Below the pieces are notes generated by a model. The model had not been told where the DNA came from and did not search any database. It worked only from the letters and a program-made list of their open reading frames with translations. A stretch of DNA of 64,000 nt from contig JAXEIF010000029.1 in the NCBI GenBank assembly GCA_034120015.1, positions 1-64,000 of the forward strand. The letters run 5' to 3'. This DNA comes from CALXOJ01 sp034120015 (GTDB lineage Bacteria > Spirochaetota > Spirochaetia > JAFGXN01). A program made the position numbers and the translations under genes. Shown here one piece after another: positions 51,958 to 59,303 of the stretch (its first letter is position 1; each line of letters opens with the position of its first letter).

Positions 51958-52680
51958 ATGCGGAAGGGGTGTATGAAAAAAAACAAAGTGATTTCCGTAT
52001 CGGGAATCGCTGTGATCTTAATTTCGATTCTCTTTGTCAGTCAAAAAGAAGCACCGGAGACAGAGTGTTTCCTTACCAATATTGCTTTGATTGAAGCGGT
52101 GGAAAGGTCAACGGAATCGGACGGTCATCCAATCGATTGGGTAAAAGAAAAAGACGGCACGGTCAGGCTGACATCGGAGAATCTGAAAGCCATTCGGGCA
52201 GTGAAGCAATTGGATATCAGCGGATGGCGTTTTTCCGACGAAAACAAGCTGACCGATCTTTCCGGTATCGAACTGTTTACCGGACTGGTCTATTTAGATT
52301 GTCGTTGGAATCTGTTGACATCGTTGGATGTATCGAAGAATTCGGATCTGCAGTCTCTCGACTGCACAAATAATCAACTGACATCGCTGGATGTGTCGAA
52401 GAATTCGGCGTTGACATCTCTGCATTGCAGTGCCAATTCATTAAAGGATCTTGATGTATCGAAGAATACGGCGCTGACATTTTTGAACTGCGAATTCAAC
52501 CGGCTGTCGGAACTGGATGTGACAGATTGCGGGAGTTTGGAGGAATTGTATTGCGGTCAACAGTCTTCCGAAGATGAGATGAAGCAGACACTGCTGTTGA
52601 CGCTGACAGCGGAACAGAAGGAAAAATGGGATCGTGTGTGGGGTGATGTCTTTTTCAATCCGGATGTAACTCTCAAATAA
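51958..52680 (+). CDS. Leucine-rich repeat protein, BspA-like
   Basis: A 240-aa protein (235 if the second ATG at 51973 is used; both have a plausible ribosome site) with one N-terminal hydrophobic segment (about 12-30). A region of about 60 residues is followed by four to five leucine-rich repeats of 21 residues with the pattern L-x-x-L-D-V-S-x-N-x-x-L-x-x-L-x-C-x-x-N, well known from BspA-like surface proteins of Treponema and Tannerella. It is short for that group and may be a truncated or minimal member. The anchor suggests an exposed, membrane-tethered protein. Tandem hairpin repeats begin 24 bp after its stop. Confidence 0.85.
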   Translation: MRKGCMKKNKVISVSGIAVILISILFVSQKEAPETECFLTNIALIEAVERSTESDGHPIDWVKEKDGTVRLTSENLKAIRAVKQLDISGWRFSDENKLTDLSGIELFTGLVYLDCRWNLLTSLDVSKNSDLQSLDCTNNQLTSLDVSKNSALTSLHCSANSLKDLDVSKNTALTFLNCEFNRLSELDVTDCGSLEELYCGQQSSEDEMKQTLLLTLTAEQKEKWDRVWGDVFFNPDVTLK

Positions 52681-52703
52681 ATTGTTCGTTTTTTGATTTT
52701 ACA

Positions 52704-52896
52704 CAGTCTGAAACAAAGTGTTTCACAGTCTGAAACAAAGTGTTTCGCAGTCTGAAACAAAGTGTTTCGCAGTCTGAAACAAAGTGTTTCACAGTCTGAA
52801 ACAAAGTGTTTCAAGCGTATGAAACAGAGTGTTTCAAGCGTATGAAACAGAGTGTTTCAACCGTATGAAACAGAGTGTTTCAACCGTATGAAACAG
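52704..52896. repeat. Tandem array of 22-23 bp hairpin repeats
   Basis: Five 22-bp units begin CAGTCTGAAAC (52704-52813), then three 23-bp units of the form AGCGTATGAAAC or ACCGTATGAAAC (52814-52882), then a broken ninth (52883-52896). Each complete unit contains a perfect 6-bp inverted repeat, GAAACA / TGTTTC, with a 3-nt loop (AAG in the first class, GAG in the second). There are no spacers, so it is not CRISPR. It lies between the ends of the convergent leucine-rich repeat gene and htpG. Confidence 0.95.
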
Positions 52897-52918
52897 ATAC
52901 GATGTTTGACGTAGACCA

Positions 52919-52948
52919 AAAAAAAGCAGGGAAACTCCCTGCTTTTTT
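52919..52948. terminator. Bidirectional Rho-independent terminator
   Basis: Stem AAAAGCAGGGA / TCCCTGCTTTT with an AAC loop flanked by A and T runs. Ends htpG (-) and probably any transcript reading through the hairpin array (+). Confidence 0.88.
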
Positions 52949-52966
52949 GCGGACAAAAGAAAAATT

Positions 52967-54838
52967 TTATTTTCCCAATGCGGCGGCCGTCACGCGGTTC
53001 ATCTTTTCGACAAAGGCGGCGGCGTCGGGAATCGGGTTGCCGTCCAGCAGAATTGCCTGGTCGAGCAGCAGAGAGGCAATGTCGCCCTGCAACGCTTCGG
53101 AGGCGCCTTCGAAGGCGGTTAAAATCGGATGCGACGGGTTGATTTCCAGAATCGGCTTGAATTCGGGAGCATCGTTCTGACCCAACGCCTTCATCATCTG
53201 CTTCATGTAGGCGGTCGGCGCATATTCGTCGGAAACCAGACAGGCGGGAGCCTCTTTTAAAACCGCCGAAGCGCGCACCTCTTTCACGCGGTCGCCGAGC
53301 AGATTTTTGATTTTTTCCGTCAGAGCCGAAGCGTTCTTTTCCGCCTCTTTTTCCTCTTCGGTTTTGAAATCGTCGGCCGCTCCGTCGCGGTTTACCGATT
53401 TAAACGGCTTTTCTTTGTAAGTGCCGAGCGTCGGCATGACAAAGTCGTCGATTTCGTTGTCGCAGATCAGAACCTCGTAACCCTTGTTTTTGTACGCCTG
53501 CACCAGCGGGTTGCTGCGCAGATTGGCTTCCGCCGTACCGGTGATGTAGTAAATCGCTTTCTGATCCTCTTTCATGCGGGAGACATAATCTTCCAGCGAA
53601 GTCCAGCCGTCGACCGCCGTCGATTTAAAACGGACAATTTCCATCAAGGTATCGCGGTTGGCGTAATCGCTGTACAGACCCTCTTTCAGCGGGCGGTTGT
53701 AGAGATTGATGATTTTCTCGAACTTGTCGGGCGCATTCTTGGCCAGATCCTGAATCTCCGACAGCACCTTTTTGACCGAAGCGTTGCGGATGGAAGAGAG
53801 AATCCGGTTCTGCTGTAAAATTTCGCGCGAAACGTTGAGCGGCAAATCTTCCGAGTCGATGATTCCGCGCAGAAAGCGCAGGTAAGTCGGCATCAGCTCT
53901 TTTTCGTCGTCGGTAATGAAGACCCGTTTGACATAGAGTTTGACGCCCGGTTTGTAGTCGGCATGGTACATATCGAACGGAGCCACGGCCGGAATGTAAA
54001 AAAGCGTTGTGTATTCGGTCGTTCCTTCGGCTTTGGTGTGCAGCCACAGTAGCGGCTCTTCGCCGTCGCCGCCGATGGATTTGTAAAACTCGATATACTC
54101 TTCCGGTTTGATTTCCGATTTGGAACGCTTCCAGAGAGCCGAGGCGCTGTTGACCTGTTTGCTGACCGCTTCTTCGGTCTCTTTGCGGTTATCGCCTTCG
54201 CCTTCGTATTTTTTCTCCATATAATTGAGGAAAATCGGGAAAGCGATGTGGTCGGAATATTTCTGTACAAGCGATTCGGTGCGCCAGTGGGAACAGAACT
54301 CTTTTCCTTCATCGTTTAAGTGAAGAATGATGTCGGTTCCGAAGGTCTCCTTTTCGGCCGGCTGAATGTCGTACTTTTCCTTTCCGTCGCTCGACCATTT
54401 GAAGGCCTGATCCGAGAGCGCTTTTTTCGAAACCACTTCGATTTTGTCGGCCACCATAAACGCCGAATAAAAGCCGACACCGAACTGACCGATCAGATTG
54501 GAATCTTTGCGGCTGTCGCCGGTGAGGTTGGCCAGAAAGTTTTTGGTACCGCTGCGGGCAATCGTTCCGAGGTTTTCGTTCAGTTCCTCTTCGTTCATTC
54601 CGATACCGTTATCGGAGACGATAATCTGTTTGGCCGAATCATCGAGGGTGACCGCAATTTTCGGTTCCCACGACAAACCTTTGTACGCTTCGTCGGTCAG
54701 CGTCAGGTATTTCAGCTTGTCGATGGCGTCGGAAGCATTGGAAATCAGTTCCCTCAGAAAAATTTCTTTATGGGAGTAGAGCGAGTGAATCAGCAGATTC
54801 AGCAGTTGCGAAACTTCGGTTTTAAATGTTTTGGACAT
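52967..54838 (-). CDS. htpG: Molecular chaperone HtpG (Hsp90)
   Basis: Bacterial Hsp90, a cytoplasmic ATP-dependent dimeric chaperone. The 623-aa length matches E. coli HtpG. The N-terminal GHKL ATPase has E-L-I-S-N-A-S-D-A (ATP and Mg binding), D-N-G-I-G-M, G-T-I-A-R-S-G-T and G-Q-F-G-V-G-F-Y-S-A. The middle domain has the catalytic loop G-I-I-D-S-E-D-L-P-L-N-V-S-R-E with the ATP-contacting Arg. A C-terminal dimerisation domain follows. AAGGAG precedes the ATG. No CIRCE inverted repeat is visible near the promoter, so HrcA control is unlikely. Confidence 0.97.
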   Translation of the reverse strand: MSKTFKTEVSQLLNLLIHSLYSHKEIFLRELISNASDAIDKLKYLTLTDEAYKGLSWEPKIAVTLDDSAKQIIVSDNGIGMNEEELNENLGTIARSGTKNFLANLTGDSRKDSNLIGQFGVGFYSAFMVADKIEVVSKKALSDQAFKWSSDGKEKYDIQPAEKETFGTDIILHLNDEGKEFCSHWRTESLVQKYSDHIAFPIFLNYMEKKYEGEGDNRKETEEAVSKQVNSASALWKRSKSEIKPEEYIEFYKSIGGDGEEPLLWLHTKAEGTTEYTTLFYIPAVAPFDMYHADYKPGVKLYVKRVFITDDEKELMPTYLRFLRGIIDSEDLPLNVSREILQQNRILSSIRNASVKKVLSEIQDLAKNAPDKFEKIINLYNRPLKEGLYSDYANRDTLMEIVRFKSTAVDGWTSLEDYVSRMKEDQKAIYYITGTAEANLRSNPLVQAYKNKGYEVLICDNEIDDFVMPTLGTYKEKPFKSVNRDGAADDFKTEEEKEAEKNASALTEKIKNLLGDRVKEVRASAVLKEAPACLVSDEYAPTAYMKQMMKALGQNDAPEFKPILEINPSHPILTAFEGASEALQGDIASLLLDQAILLDGNPIPDAAAFVEKMNRVTAAALGK

Positions 54839-54855
54839 AATTTTCTCCTTGAATC

Positions 54856-54884
54856 AATATAATCAATTCCGGCTCTATCGGCAA
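54856..54884 (-). promoter_or_regulatory. Promoter of htpG
   Basis: Minus strand TTGCCG (54884-54879), 17-nt spacer, TATATT (54861-54856). It has sigma-70 form, with no CIRCE-like inverted repeat. Confidence 0.6.
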
Positions 54885-54905
54885 GTCCGGGTCTGTGAAA
54901 AAAAT

Positions 54906-54935
54906 TTGACCGTTCGGAAAAGAGCGTGGTATAAT
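54906..54935 (+). promoter_or_regulatory. Strong orphan promoter
   Basis: TTGACC (54906-54911), 18-nt spacer, perfect TATAAT (54930-54935). It lies back to back with the htpG promoter. It is followed by AAGGAGG (54947-54953) but no ATG, GTG or TTG at usable distance. Confidence 0.7.
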
Positions 54936-54941
54936 GATTCG

Positions 54942-55065
54942 CAAACAAGGAGGAAATAATAGAAGAAATCAAAGCGGGCCTTTGCCCGTTACGGGTTGTC
55001 CGGTTATATGGTGACGGAATAGGTGCTTCAAAAGCGTAAATGAAATTTCGATTAAATCAATAAAA
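54942..55065 (+). ncRNA. Candidate small RNA or non-canonical small ORF
   Basis: Sequence expected to be transcribed from the orphan promoter. It carries two adjacent GC-rich hairpins (CGGGC CTTT GCCCG at 54975-54988, and CGG GTTGT CCG at 54992-55002). AAGGAGG stands at 54947 without a standard start codon; from ATA 54959 a 24-codon frame is open. No terminator is evident before the next promoter at 55071. The end coordinate is a guess. Confidence 0.35.
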
Positions 55066-55070
55066 TAAGA

Positions 55071-55099
55071 TTGAATGTTTTATATGCGGGGTATATCAT
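55071..55099 (+). promoter_or_regulatory. Promoter of lipoprotein 55121
   Basis: TTGAAT (55071-55076), 17-nt spacer, TATCAT (55094-55099), then a leader with AGGAGAT before ATG 55121. Confidence 0.65.
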
Positions 55100-55120
55100 A
55101 AATTCATAGGAGATATACTT

Positions 55121-55777
55121 ATGAAAAAGATTGTTTTTGGTTTGGTCATTCTTTCTCTTTTTGTCGGATGCGGCGGTGTCGGCGGCGATCAGATGAGCGA
55201 AGAGGAACGCTCGATTGCCGAGCAGGCTCTTGTCGGTGTGATTCCTACCGTCAGTAAAAACGTTCCGTCGGTGACGGCCCGCGGTATCGATTCCGACAGT
55301 GTTGATCTTGCCGGGTTGACATTGGCATACCGGTTGTCAACCAGTGAAATCGGAAATACGGCTAAAGCACGCATGACTATCGATGCGGCTTTTGACGAGG
55401 AATTTTCGTCGAAAGTCAATATTAAATACGGAGACAACGCGCTGGCCCGCAGCTGTACCGTTTCTTTGAGCGGAAAAGCCAAACTGGATGTTCAGGCCAA
55501 AGCGTCTGCCAGTTTTGATGATTGGGAAAGTCTCGGGGCCTCCACGGAATGGAGTTTCAAATTTTACAATCCGAATCTCAGCGGACTTCGTTTAACCGTT
55601 AAAGACGGCAGCAAAACGATTTTGGATAAAAACGTGACATTCCGGTTCACGACATCCTACAAGCTCGGGGCTTCGGTTGCCGACGGTATCGAAGGCAAGG
55701 CCGATGCGTATGCCAAAATCAACGGTGAAGAAATTGTCGACGGCGGTCTGATGGCCGGGTTTACCTGGACAAAATAA
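55121..55777 (+). CDS. Lipoprotein of a paralogous family (member 4)
   Basis: A 218-aa paralogue of the triplet at 46301-48341. Signal ends L-F-V-G-C17 and continues G-G-V-G-G-D-Q. It has an R-G-I-D-S-D segment near residue 48 and the late motif N-L-S-G-L-R-L-T-V-K in place of S-D-G-L. A central Ala/Lys-rich stretch (K-A-S-A-S-F) and a final G-F-T-W-T-K hint at a beta domain that ends at the membrane surface. It stands alone with its own promoter and terminator. Function unknown. Confidence 0.76.
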   Translation: MKKIVFGLVILSLFVGCGGVGGDQMSEEERSIAEQALVGVIPTVSKNVPSVTARGIDSDSVDLAGLTLAYRLSTSEIGNTAKARMTIDAAFDEEFSSKVNIKYGDNALARSCTVSLSGKAKLDVQAKASASFDDWESLGASTEWSFKFYNPNLSGLRLTVKDGSKTILDKNVTFRFTTSYKLGASVADGIEGKADAYAKINGEEIVDGGLMAGFTWTK

Positions 55778-55790
55778 ACTGCCGTTTCCG

Positions 55791-55822
55791 GAAAAAGCCG
55801 CTCCCCGGGGAGCGGCTTTTTT
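55791..55822 (+). terminator. Rho-independent terminator
   Basis: Stem AAAAGCCGCTCC / GGAGCGGCTTTT with CCGG loop, then T run. Confidence 0.92.
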
Positions 55823-55859
55823 GTAAGCTGTTAAAAAAAGCATAATTTAAAATTTTTTC

Positions 55860-55888
55860 TTGATTATCAATTTAATTTCGGGTATTCT
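55860..55888 (+). promoter_or_regulatory. Promoter of hemerythrin gene
   Basis: TTGATT (55860-55865), 17-nt spacer, TATTCT (55883-55888); GAGG box lies before ATG 55910. Confidence 0.55.
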
Positions 55889-55909
55889 TATATCAAGAGG
55901 TTTGCGGTT

Positions 55910-56368
55910 ATGATGATTTTAAACGAAAACAGCGATTTTATCCGCTGGGAAAAGCGGTTTGAGTTGGGGATTCCGACAATTGATGCACAGCATAAAAAAC
56001 TGGTCGATTTGTGTAACGAACTTTATCTGGTGATTGTCCGCAACAAATCGCGGGCGACAATTCCCGGATGGCAGGAGGCCTTATCGGATGCGTTACGGGC
56101 TACCGTTGATTATGTGAAGACTCATTTTGCCGATGAGGAAAAACTTCTGGCGGCGGTCGGGTACGAAGGATTGGAGCAGCAGAAAGCCCAGCATCACGGA
56201 TTCACGATGAAGATTGCCGAGTCTCTGAAAACCTTCAATAAGGCGACCTTTCAGGATGCCATTGATTTTGTGAAATTCCTCTACGAATGGATTCTGCAGC
56301 ACATTGCCGTTTCCGATAAGCAGTATGTGCGTGCGGTGATGGAGTACGCCCAAAACAGACAGAAATAA
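55910..56368 (+). CDS. Bacteriohemerythrin
   Basis: A 152-aa single-domain hemerythrin, a di-iron oxygen-binding four-helix bundle in the cytoplasm. Candidate iron ligands follow the family pattern: H28 (D-A-Q-H), H72-x-x-x-E76, a His in Q-H-H-G (95-96) and H131-x-x-x-x-D136. Such proteins carry or sense O2 and often serve chemotaxis or oxygen-scavenging roles in anaerobes. It has its own promoter, and no signalling domain is attached. A second in-frame ATG directly follows the first, so the start could be one residue later. Confidence 0.92.
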   Translation: MMILNENSDFIRWEKRFELGIPTIDAQHKKLVDLCNELYLVIVRNKSRATIPGWQEALSDALRATVDYVKTHFADEEKLLAAVGYEGLEQQKAQHHGFTMKIAESLKTFNKATFQDAIDFVKFLYEWILQHIAVSDKQYVRAVMEYAQNRQK

Positions 56369-56372
56369 AATT

Positions 56373-57125
56373 TTAATCGTCGGTTGATATTCGGTTTCGG
56401 CGGTAAACACCCGGGTAATCGAGCGTCAGCCGGATCATTTCGTCGATAATCGCGGTGAGGGCATAGCCGAACAGGATGCCGGTGGTCATTCGCCACGCAT
56501 TGTTGCTTTCGTAGTCAAACGAGTAATACTGTACGGTGCCGTCGATAATCAGCGGCAGAAAGAGTGCGGTATAGGTGCCGATGTGCAGCAGGCTTTTTTC
56601 CCATCGCTGCCAGCCGGGAATATCGAACGCGTCCCAAATCAGAAAATCGAAATTGCCGAGAAAGTAGCCGATGTACATTCCCTGACAGCGGGAACAGACC
56701 GGATAAGGGCGGCCGTTGGCGGCATTCAGCGTGCGCGAGGGCAGCTGGTGGCAGTACCGGGAAAAGAAGTCGTAAACGCCCTTCGAAGCGGCACTGTCCG
56801 GATTGCCGTACGGGGCGGTGCTGACTGTCAGGAAAAACGGCAGCGTGACGCCGAGGATGACCGCTTTGGAGGTGCCGTAAAGGGCATCTTTCACGGTATT
56901 CGAAACGGGGATGTAGGTGTCGGAAAACAGGGTGAAGGTCTGCGCCGCGGTATCGGTTTCGGTACCGGCGGCCGTTGCCGTTGCCGGCGGTGCGTTGCCG
57001 GGTTCCCGGCGGCTGTCGGCAACGGCGGGAGCGGCACACACCGCCGTGAAAAGCAGCAGCAGGACAATCACCGGCAGGCTACTGCGCGTTGGGGTGTTCC
57101 AGGCGGGTTTCGTATTCGGCTTCAA
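56373..57125 (-). CDS. DUF2085 membrane protein
   Basis: A 250-aa membrane protein. A signal or anchor helix (about 17-35) is followed by a low-complexity Pro/Ala/Thr region, another helix (about 85-105), and the DUF2085 core R-Y-C-H-Q-L-P-S-R-T, C-S-R-C-Q-G-M-Y-I-G-Y with paired Cys (C-x2-C). Further membrane helices follow. The family is unexplained; the Cys/His pattern suggests metal or heme binding or a redox site. Start is TTG 57125 with AGGGAG upstream, inside trmH (47-bp overlap). Confidence 0.8.
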   Translation of the reverse strand: MKPNTKPAWNTPTRSSLPVIVLLLLFTAVCAAPAVADSRREPGNAPPATATAAGTETDTAAQTFTLFSDTYIPVSNTVKDALYGTSKAVILGVTLPFFLTVSTAPYGNPDSAASKGVYDFFSRYCHQLPSRTLNAANGRPYPVCSRCQGMYIGYFLGNFDFLIWDAFDIPGWQRWEKSLLHIGTYTALFLPLIIDGTVQYYSFDYESNNAWRMTTGILFGYALTAIIDEMIRLTLDYPGVYRRNRISTDD

Positions 57126-57762
57126 TTTTATCTCCCTGTTTGATGCAGCGGCGGATCCAACGGTAGCGCAGTTCGTCCAGTTCGTCCGGCGGCAGCCGCC
57201 AGTCGATATCGGAACGGCGCAGGCGGTTCATCAGTTCGCTTAAGATAATGGCGGCCGAAACCGAGACGTTGAACGATTCGGTAAAGCCGTACATCGGAAT
57301 GGTCATAAATCCGTCGGCCAGGGCTTTGACTTCGTCGCCGGTTCCTTCGCTTTCGTTTCCCATGGCAACGGCGATTTTGCCTTTGCTTAAATCCAGGTCG
57401 TAGAGGGAAGAGGCTCCCGGTGCCGGCATGGCGGCTATGATGCGGTATCCGGCCGCTTTTAACTGCGAAACGGCTTCGGCAATCGGCAGTTTGGTCATCC
57501 GGTGAATGTCGGTCCAACACGAAGCGCCTTTGGCGACATCGCTGTTCAGCCGTCCCTGGGAAGCGGCGCCGATTTGGTAAAGATCCTGAATGCCTAGGCA
57601 TTCGCAGGTGCGGGTGACGGCGCTCATGTTTTGGGTATAGAAAATGTTTTCCAAAACAACGGTCAGATAGCGGGTGCGGTCGGCGGAAATCCGCATGATT
57701 TTTTCGAGCCGTTCCGGGGTGACATGATTCGATAATAATTCGATTTTTGTTTTCAGATCCAT
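57079..57762 (-). CDS. trmH: tRNA (guanosine-18-2'-O)-methyltransferase TrmH
   Basis: A 227-aa SPOUT methyltransferase that uses S-adenosylmethionine to methylate the ribose of G18 in the tRNA D loop. The three SpoU motifs are present: motif 1 N-M-S-A-V-T-R-T (with the catalytic Arg), motif 2 M-G-N-E-S-E-G and motif 3 I-P-M-Y-G-F-T-E-S-F-N-V-S-V-S. A basic N-terminal helix region precedes them, as in bacterial TrmH. No clear ribosome site precedes its ATG; it is only 7 bp from the antiporter stop and may be coupled. Confidence 0.92.
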   Translation of the reverse strand: MDLKTKIELLSNHVTPERLEKIMRISADRTRYLTVVLENIFYTQNMSAVTRTCECLGIQDLYQIGAASQGRLNSDVAKGASCWTDIHRMTKLPIAEAVSQLKAAGYRIIAAMPAPGASSLYDLDLSKGKIAVAMGNESEGTGDEVKALADGFMTIPMYGFTESFNVSVSAAIILSELMNRLRRSDIDWRLPPDELDELRYRWIRRCIKQGDKIEAEYETRLEHPNAQ

Positions 57763-57769
57763 AAGTGTT

Positions 57770-59281
57770 TTAATTCTGCTCCGAGCCCTTCAGTGAGGGG
57801 ACTTCCATTTCCGCCTGCCTGACATGTGTGAAATAGGCGGTCAGCTCCAATTGCCGGTGGCGCGGTGCCAGTATAAACAAAATATCTTCTTTTTTCAATT
57901 CCGTACCGCCGCGGGGGGGAATCATCTTATTTTTACGGATGATGACGGTAATCAGCATATCCTGTTCGAGGGGAAGTTCCGATATCTTTTTGCCGTCCAG
58001 GTCGGTGTTTTCGTCCAGCTGGACTTCGAACATATCGTATTCGGTTTCTTTCATGGTCAGCAGTTCAACCGAATACAGAGATTGCGGTTTCGGCGGAATC
58101 AGCAGCCGCAACTGTTTGCCGACGGCCGACAGGGTCGTTCCCTGCAAAAGGCAGGAGACGGCGACAACGAAAAAAACGATATTGAAAATTTCGGACGTTC
58201 CCCCGATATACGGTGATCCCGGTTCGAGGTAAAGTCCCGGATAGGTGGCCAGAACAATCGGAACGGCTCCTTTAACACCGCCCCAGGAAATCATGGTGCG
58301 TTCTTTCCAGTCGAATTTGAAAAAAGCGGTACAAATCCAAACGGTGAGGGGGCGGACGATAAAAATCAGACAAAAGGCGATAATCAGTCCTTCTTTCCAG
58401 ACGCCGGCAAGCTGTTTCGGGTAGACGAGAATGCCGAGAAGAAGGAAGACGATGGTGTTGGAGAGGGTGGAAAGTCCCTCCATCATGAAGCTGAGTCCCC
58501 GTTTAAAGATAAAATTGCTGTTTCCCATCCAGTAGCCGGCAAAGAAAACCGCCATCATGGCGCTGACTTTCGCTTCCGTGCCGATGCCGTAAACCAGTAA
58601 AACGAGTGTGGTGCTTAAAACGTAGTAATAGCCTTTGTTGTCCGATTCCAGTTTGCGGAATAAATAGATGCCGACTTCCGACATCACGTAACCGAGCAGC
58701 ATACCGCCGCCCATTTGCCAGATCAGCTCGGCGGCAAAGACGGCCGGATTGGCGGCGTGGCCGTTCATGATGTTGATCATCAGCACGGTGAGCAGAATGG
58801 CCATCGGGTCGTTGGCGGCCGACTCGATTTGCAGTGTGGATGCCGCCTTTTCCCGAATCGGTTTCTGTTTAAGGATAGCGGTGACGGCGGCCGCATCGGT
58901 CGACGAGATAACGGATCCGATGAGAAGGGCTGTCGTAAAGTCGATACGCAAAATCAGGTGAATGAGAGCACCGAGTCCCAATGCGGTCAGCACTATACCG
59001 AATGTGGCCAGAGAAAGTGCGGGCCCGAAATGTTTGCGCAAAGCCGACCGTTTTGTTCCGAAGCCGCTGTCGAACAGAATGAAGGCCAGAGCCAGATTGG
59101 CAATGTTGCCGGCCCATTCGAGATCTTCTTTTGTACCGCCGAAATCAATCAGGTTCAGTCCGTCGCTGCCGACCAGCATTCCGATGGCAAGGAAAATCAG
59201 CAGTATCGGAAGCCCCAGTTTTCCTGTCAGTTTTGTCGAGAAAGTCCCCAGTAAAAATAAGACGGCGAGAGTCAGAATCAT
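57770..59281 (-). CDS. K+/H+ or Na+/H+ antiporter with regulatory domain
   Basis: A 503-aa CPA1-family cation/proton exchanger with about 12 membrane helices (residues 5-390), including N-D-P-M-A-I-L-L as the ion-binding signature and D-A-A-A-V-T. The C-terminal soluble part (about 415-490) has the TrkA_C/RCK_C pattern D-G-K-K-I-S-E-L-P-L and G-G-T-E-L-K-K-E-D-I-L-F-I. This fits the CvrA/NhaP2 group that controls cytoplasmic K+. The next gene upstream is the histidine-less kinase, 22 bp away; no separate promoter is evident. Confidence 0.92.
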   Translation of the reverse strand: MILTLAVLFLLGTFSTKLTGKLGLPILLIFLAIGMLVGSDGLNLIDFGGTKEDLEWAGNIANLALAFILFDSGFGTKRSALRKHFGPALSLATFGIVLTALGLGALIHLILRIDFTTALLIGSVISSTDAAAVTAILKQKPIREKAASTLQIESAANDPMAILLTVLMINIMNGHAANPAVFAAELIWQMGGGMLLGYVMSEVGIYLFRKLESDNKGYYYVLSTTLVLLVYGIGTEAKVSAMMAVFFAGYWMGNSNFIFKRGLSFMMEGLSTLSNTIVFLLLGILVYPKQLAGVWKEGLIIAFCLIFIVRPLTVWICTAFFKFDWKERTMISWGGVKGAVPIVLATYPGLYLEPGSPYIGGTSEIFNIVFFVVAVSCLLQGTTLSAVGKQLRLLIPPKPQSLYSVELLTMKETEYDMFEVQLDENTDLDGKKISELPLEQDMLITVIIRKNKMIPPRGGTELKKEDILFILAPRHRQLELTAYFTHVRQAEMEVPSLKGSEQN

Positions 59282-59303
59282 AATCCGCTCGGTTTCTCCG
59301 GTC

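Noticed and set aside
52557..52814. Cys/Phe-rich repetitive 85-aa frame on the minus strand
   Set aside because: It is only the translation of the tandem hairpin repeats.
52704..52896. Second CRISPR array
   Set aside because: Units are directly joined with no unique spacers, and unit length changes from 22 to 23 bp.
54839..54930. CIRCE element controlling htpG
   Set aside because: No TTAGCACTC-N9-GAGTGCTAA-type repeat is present near the promoter.
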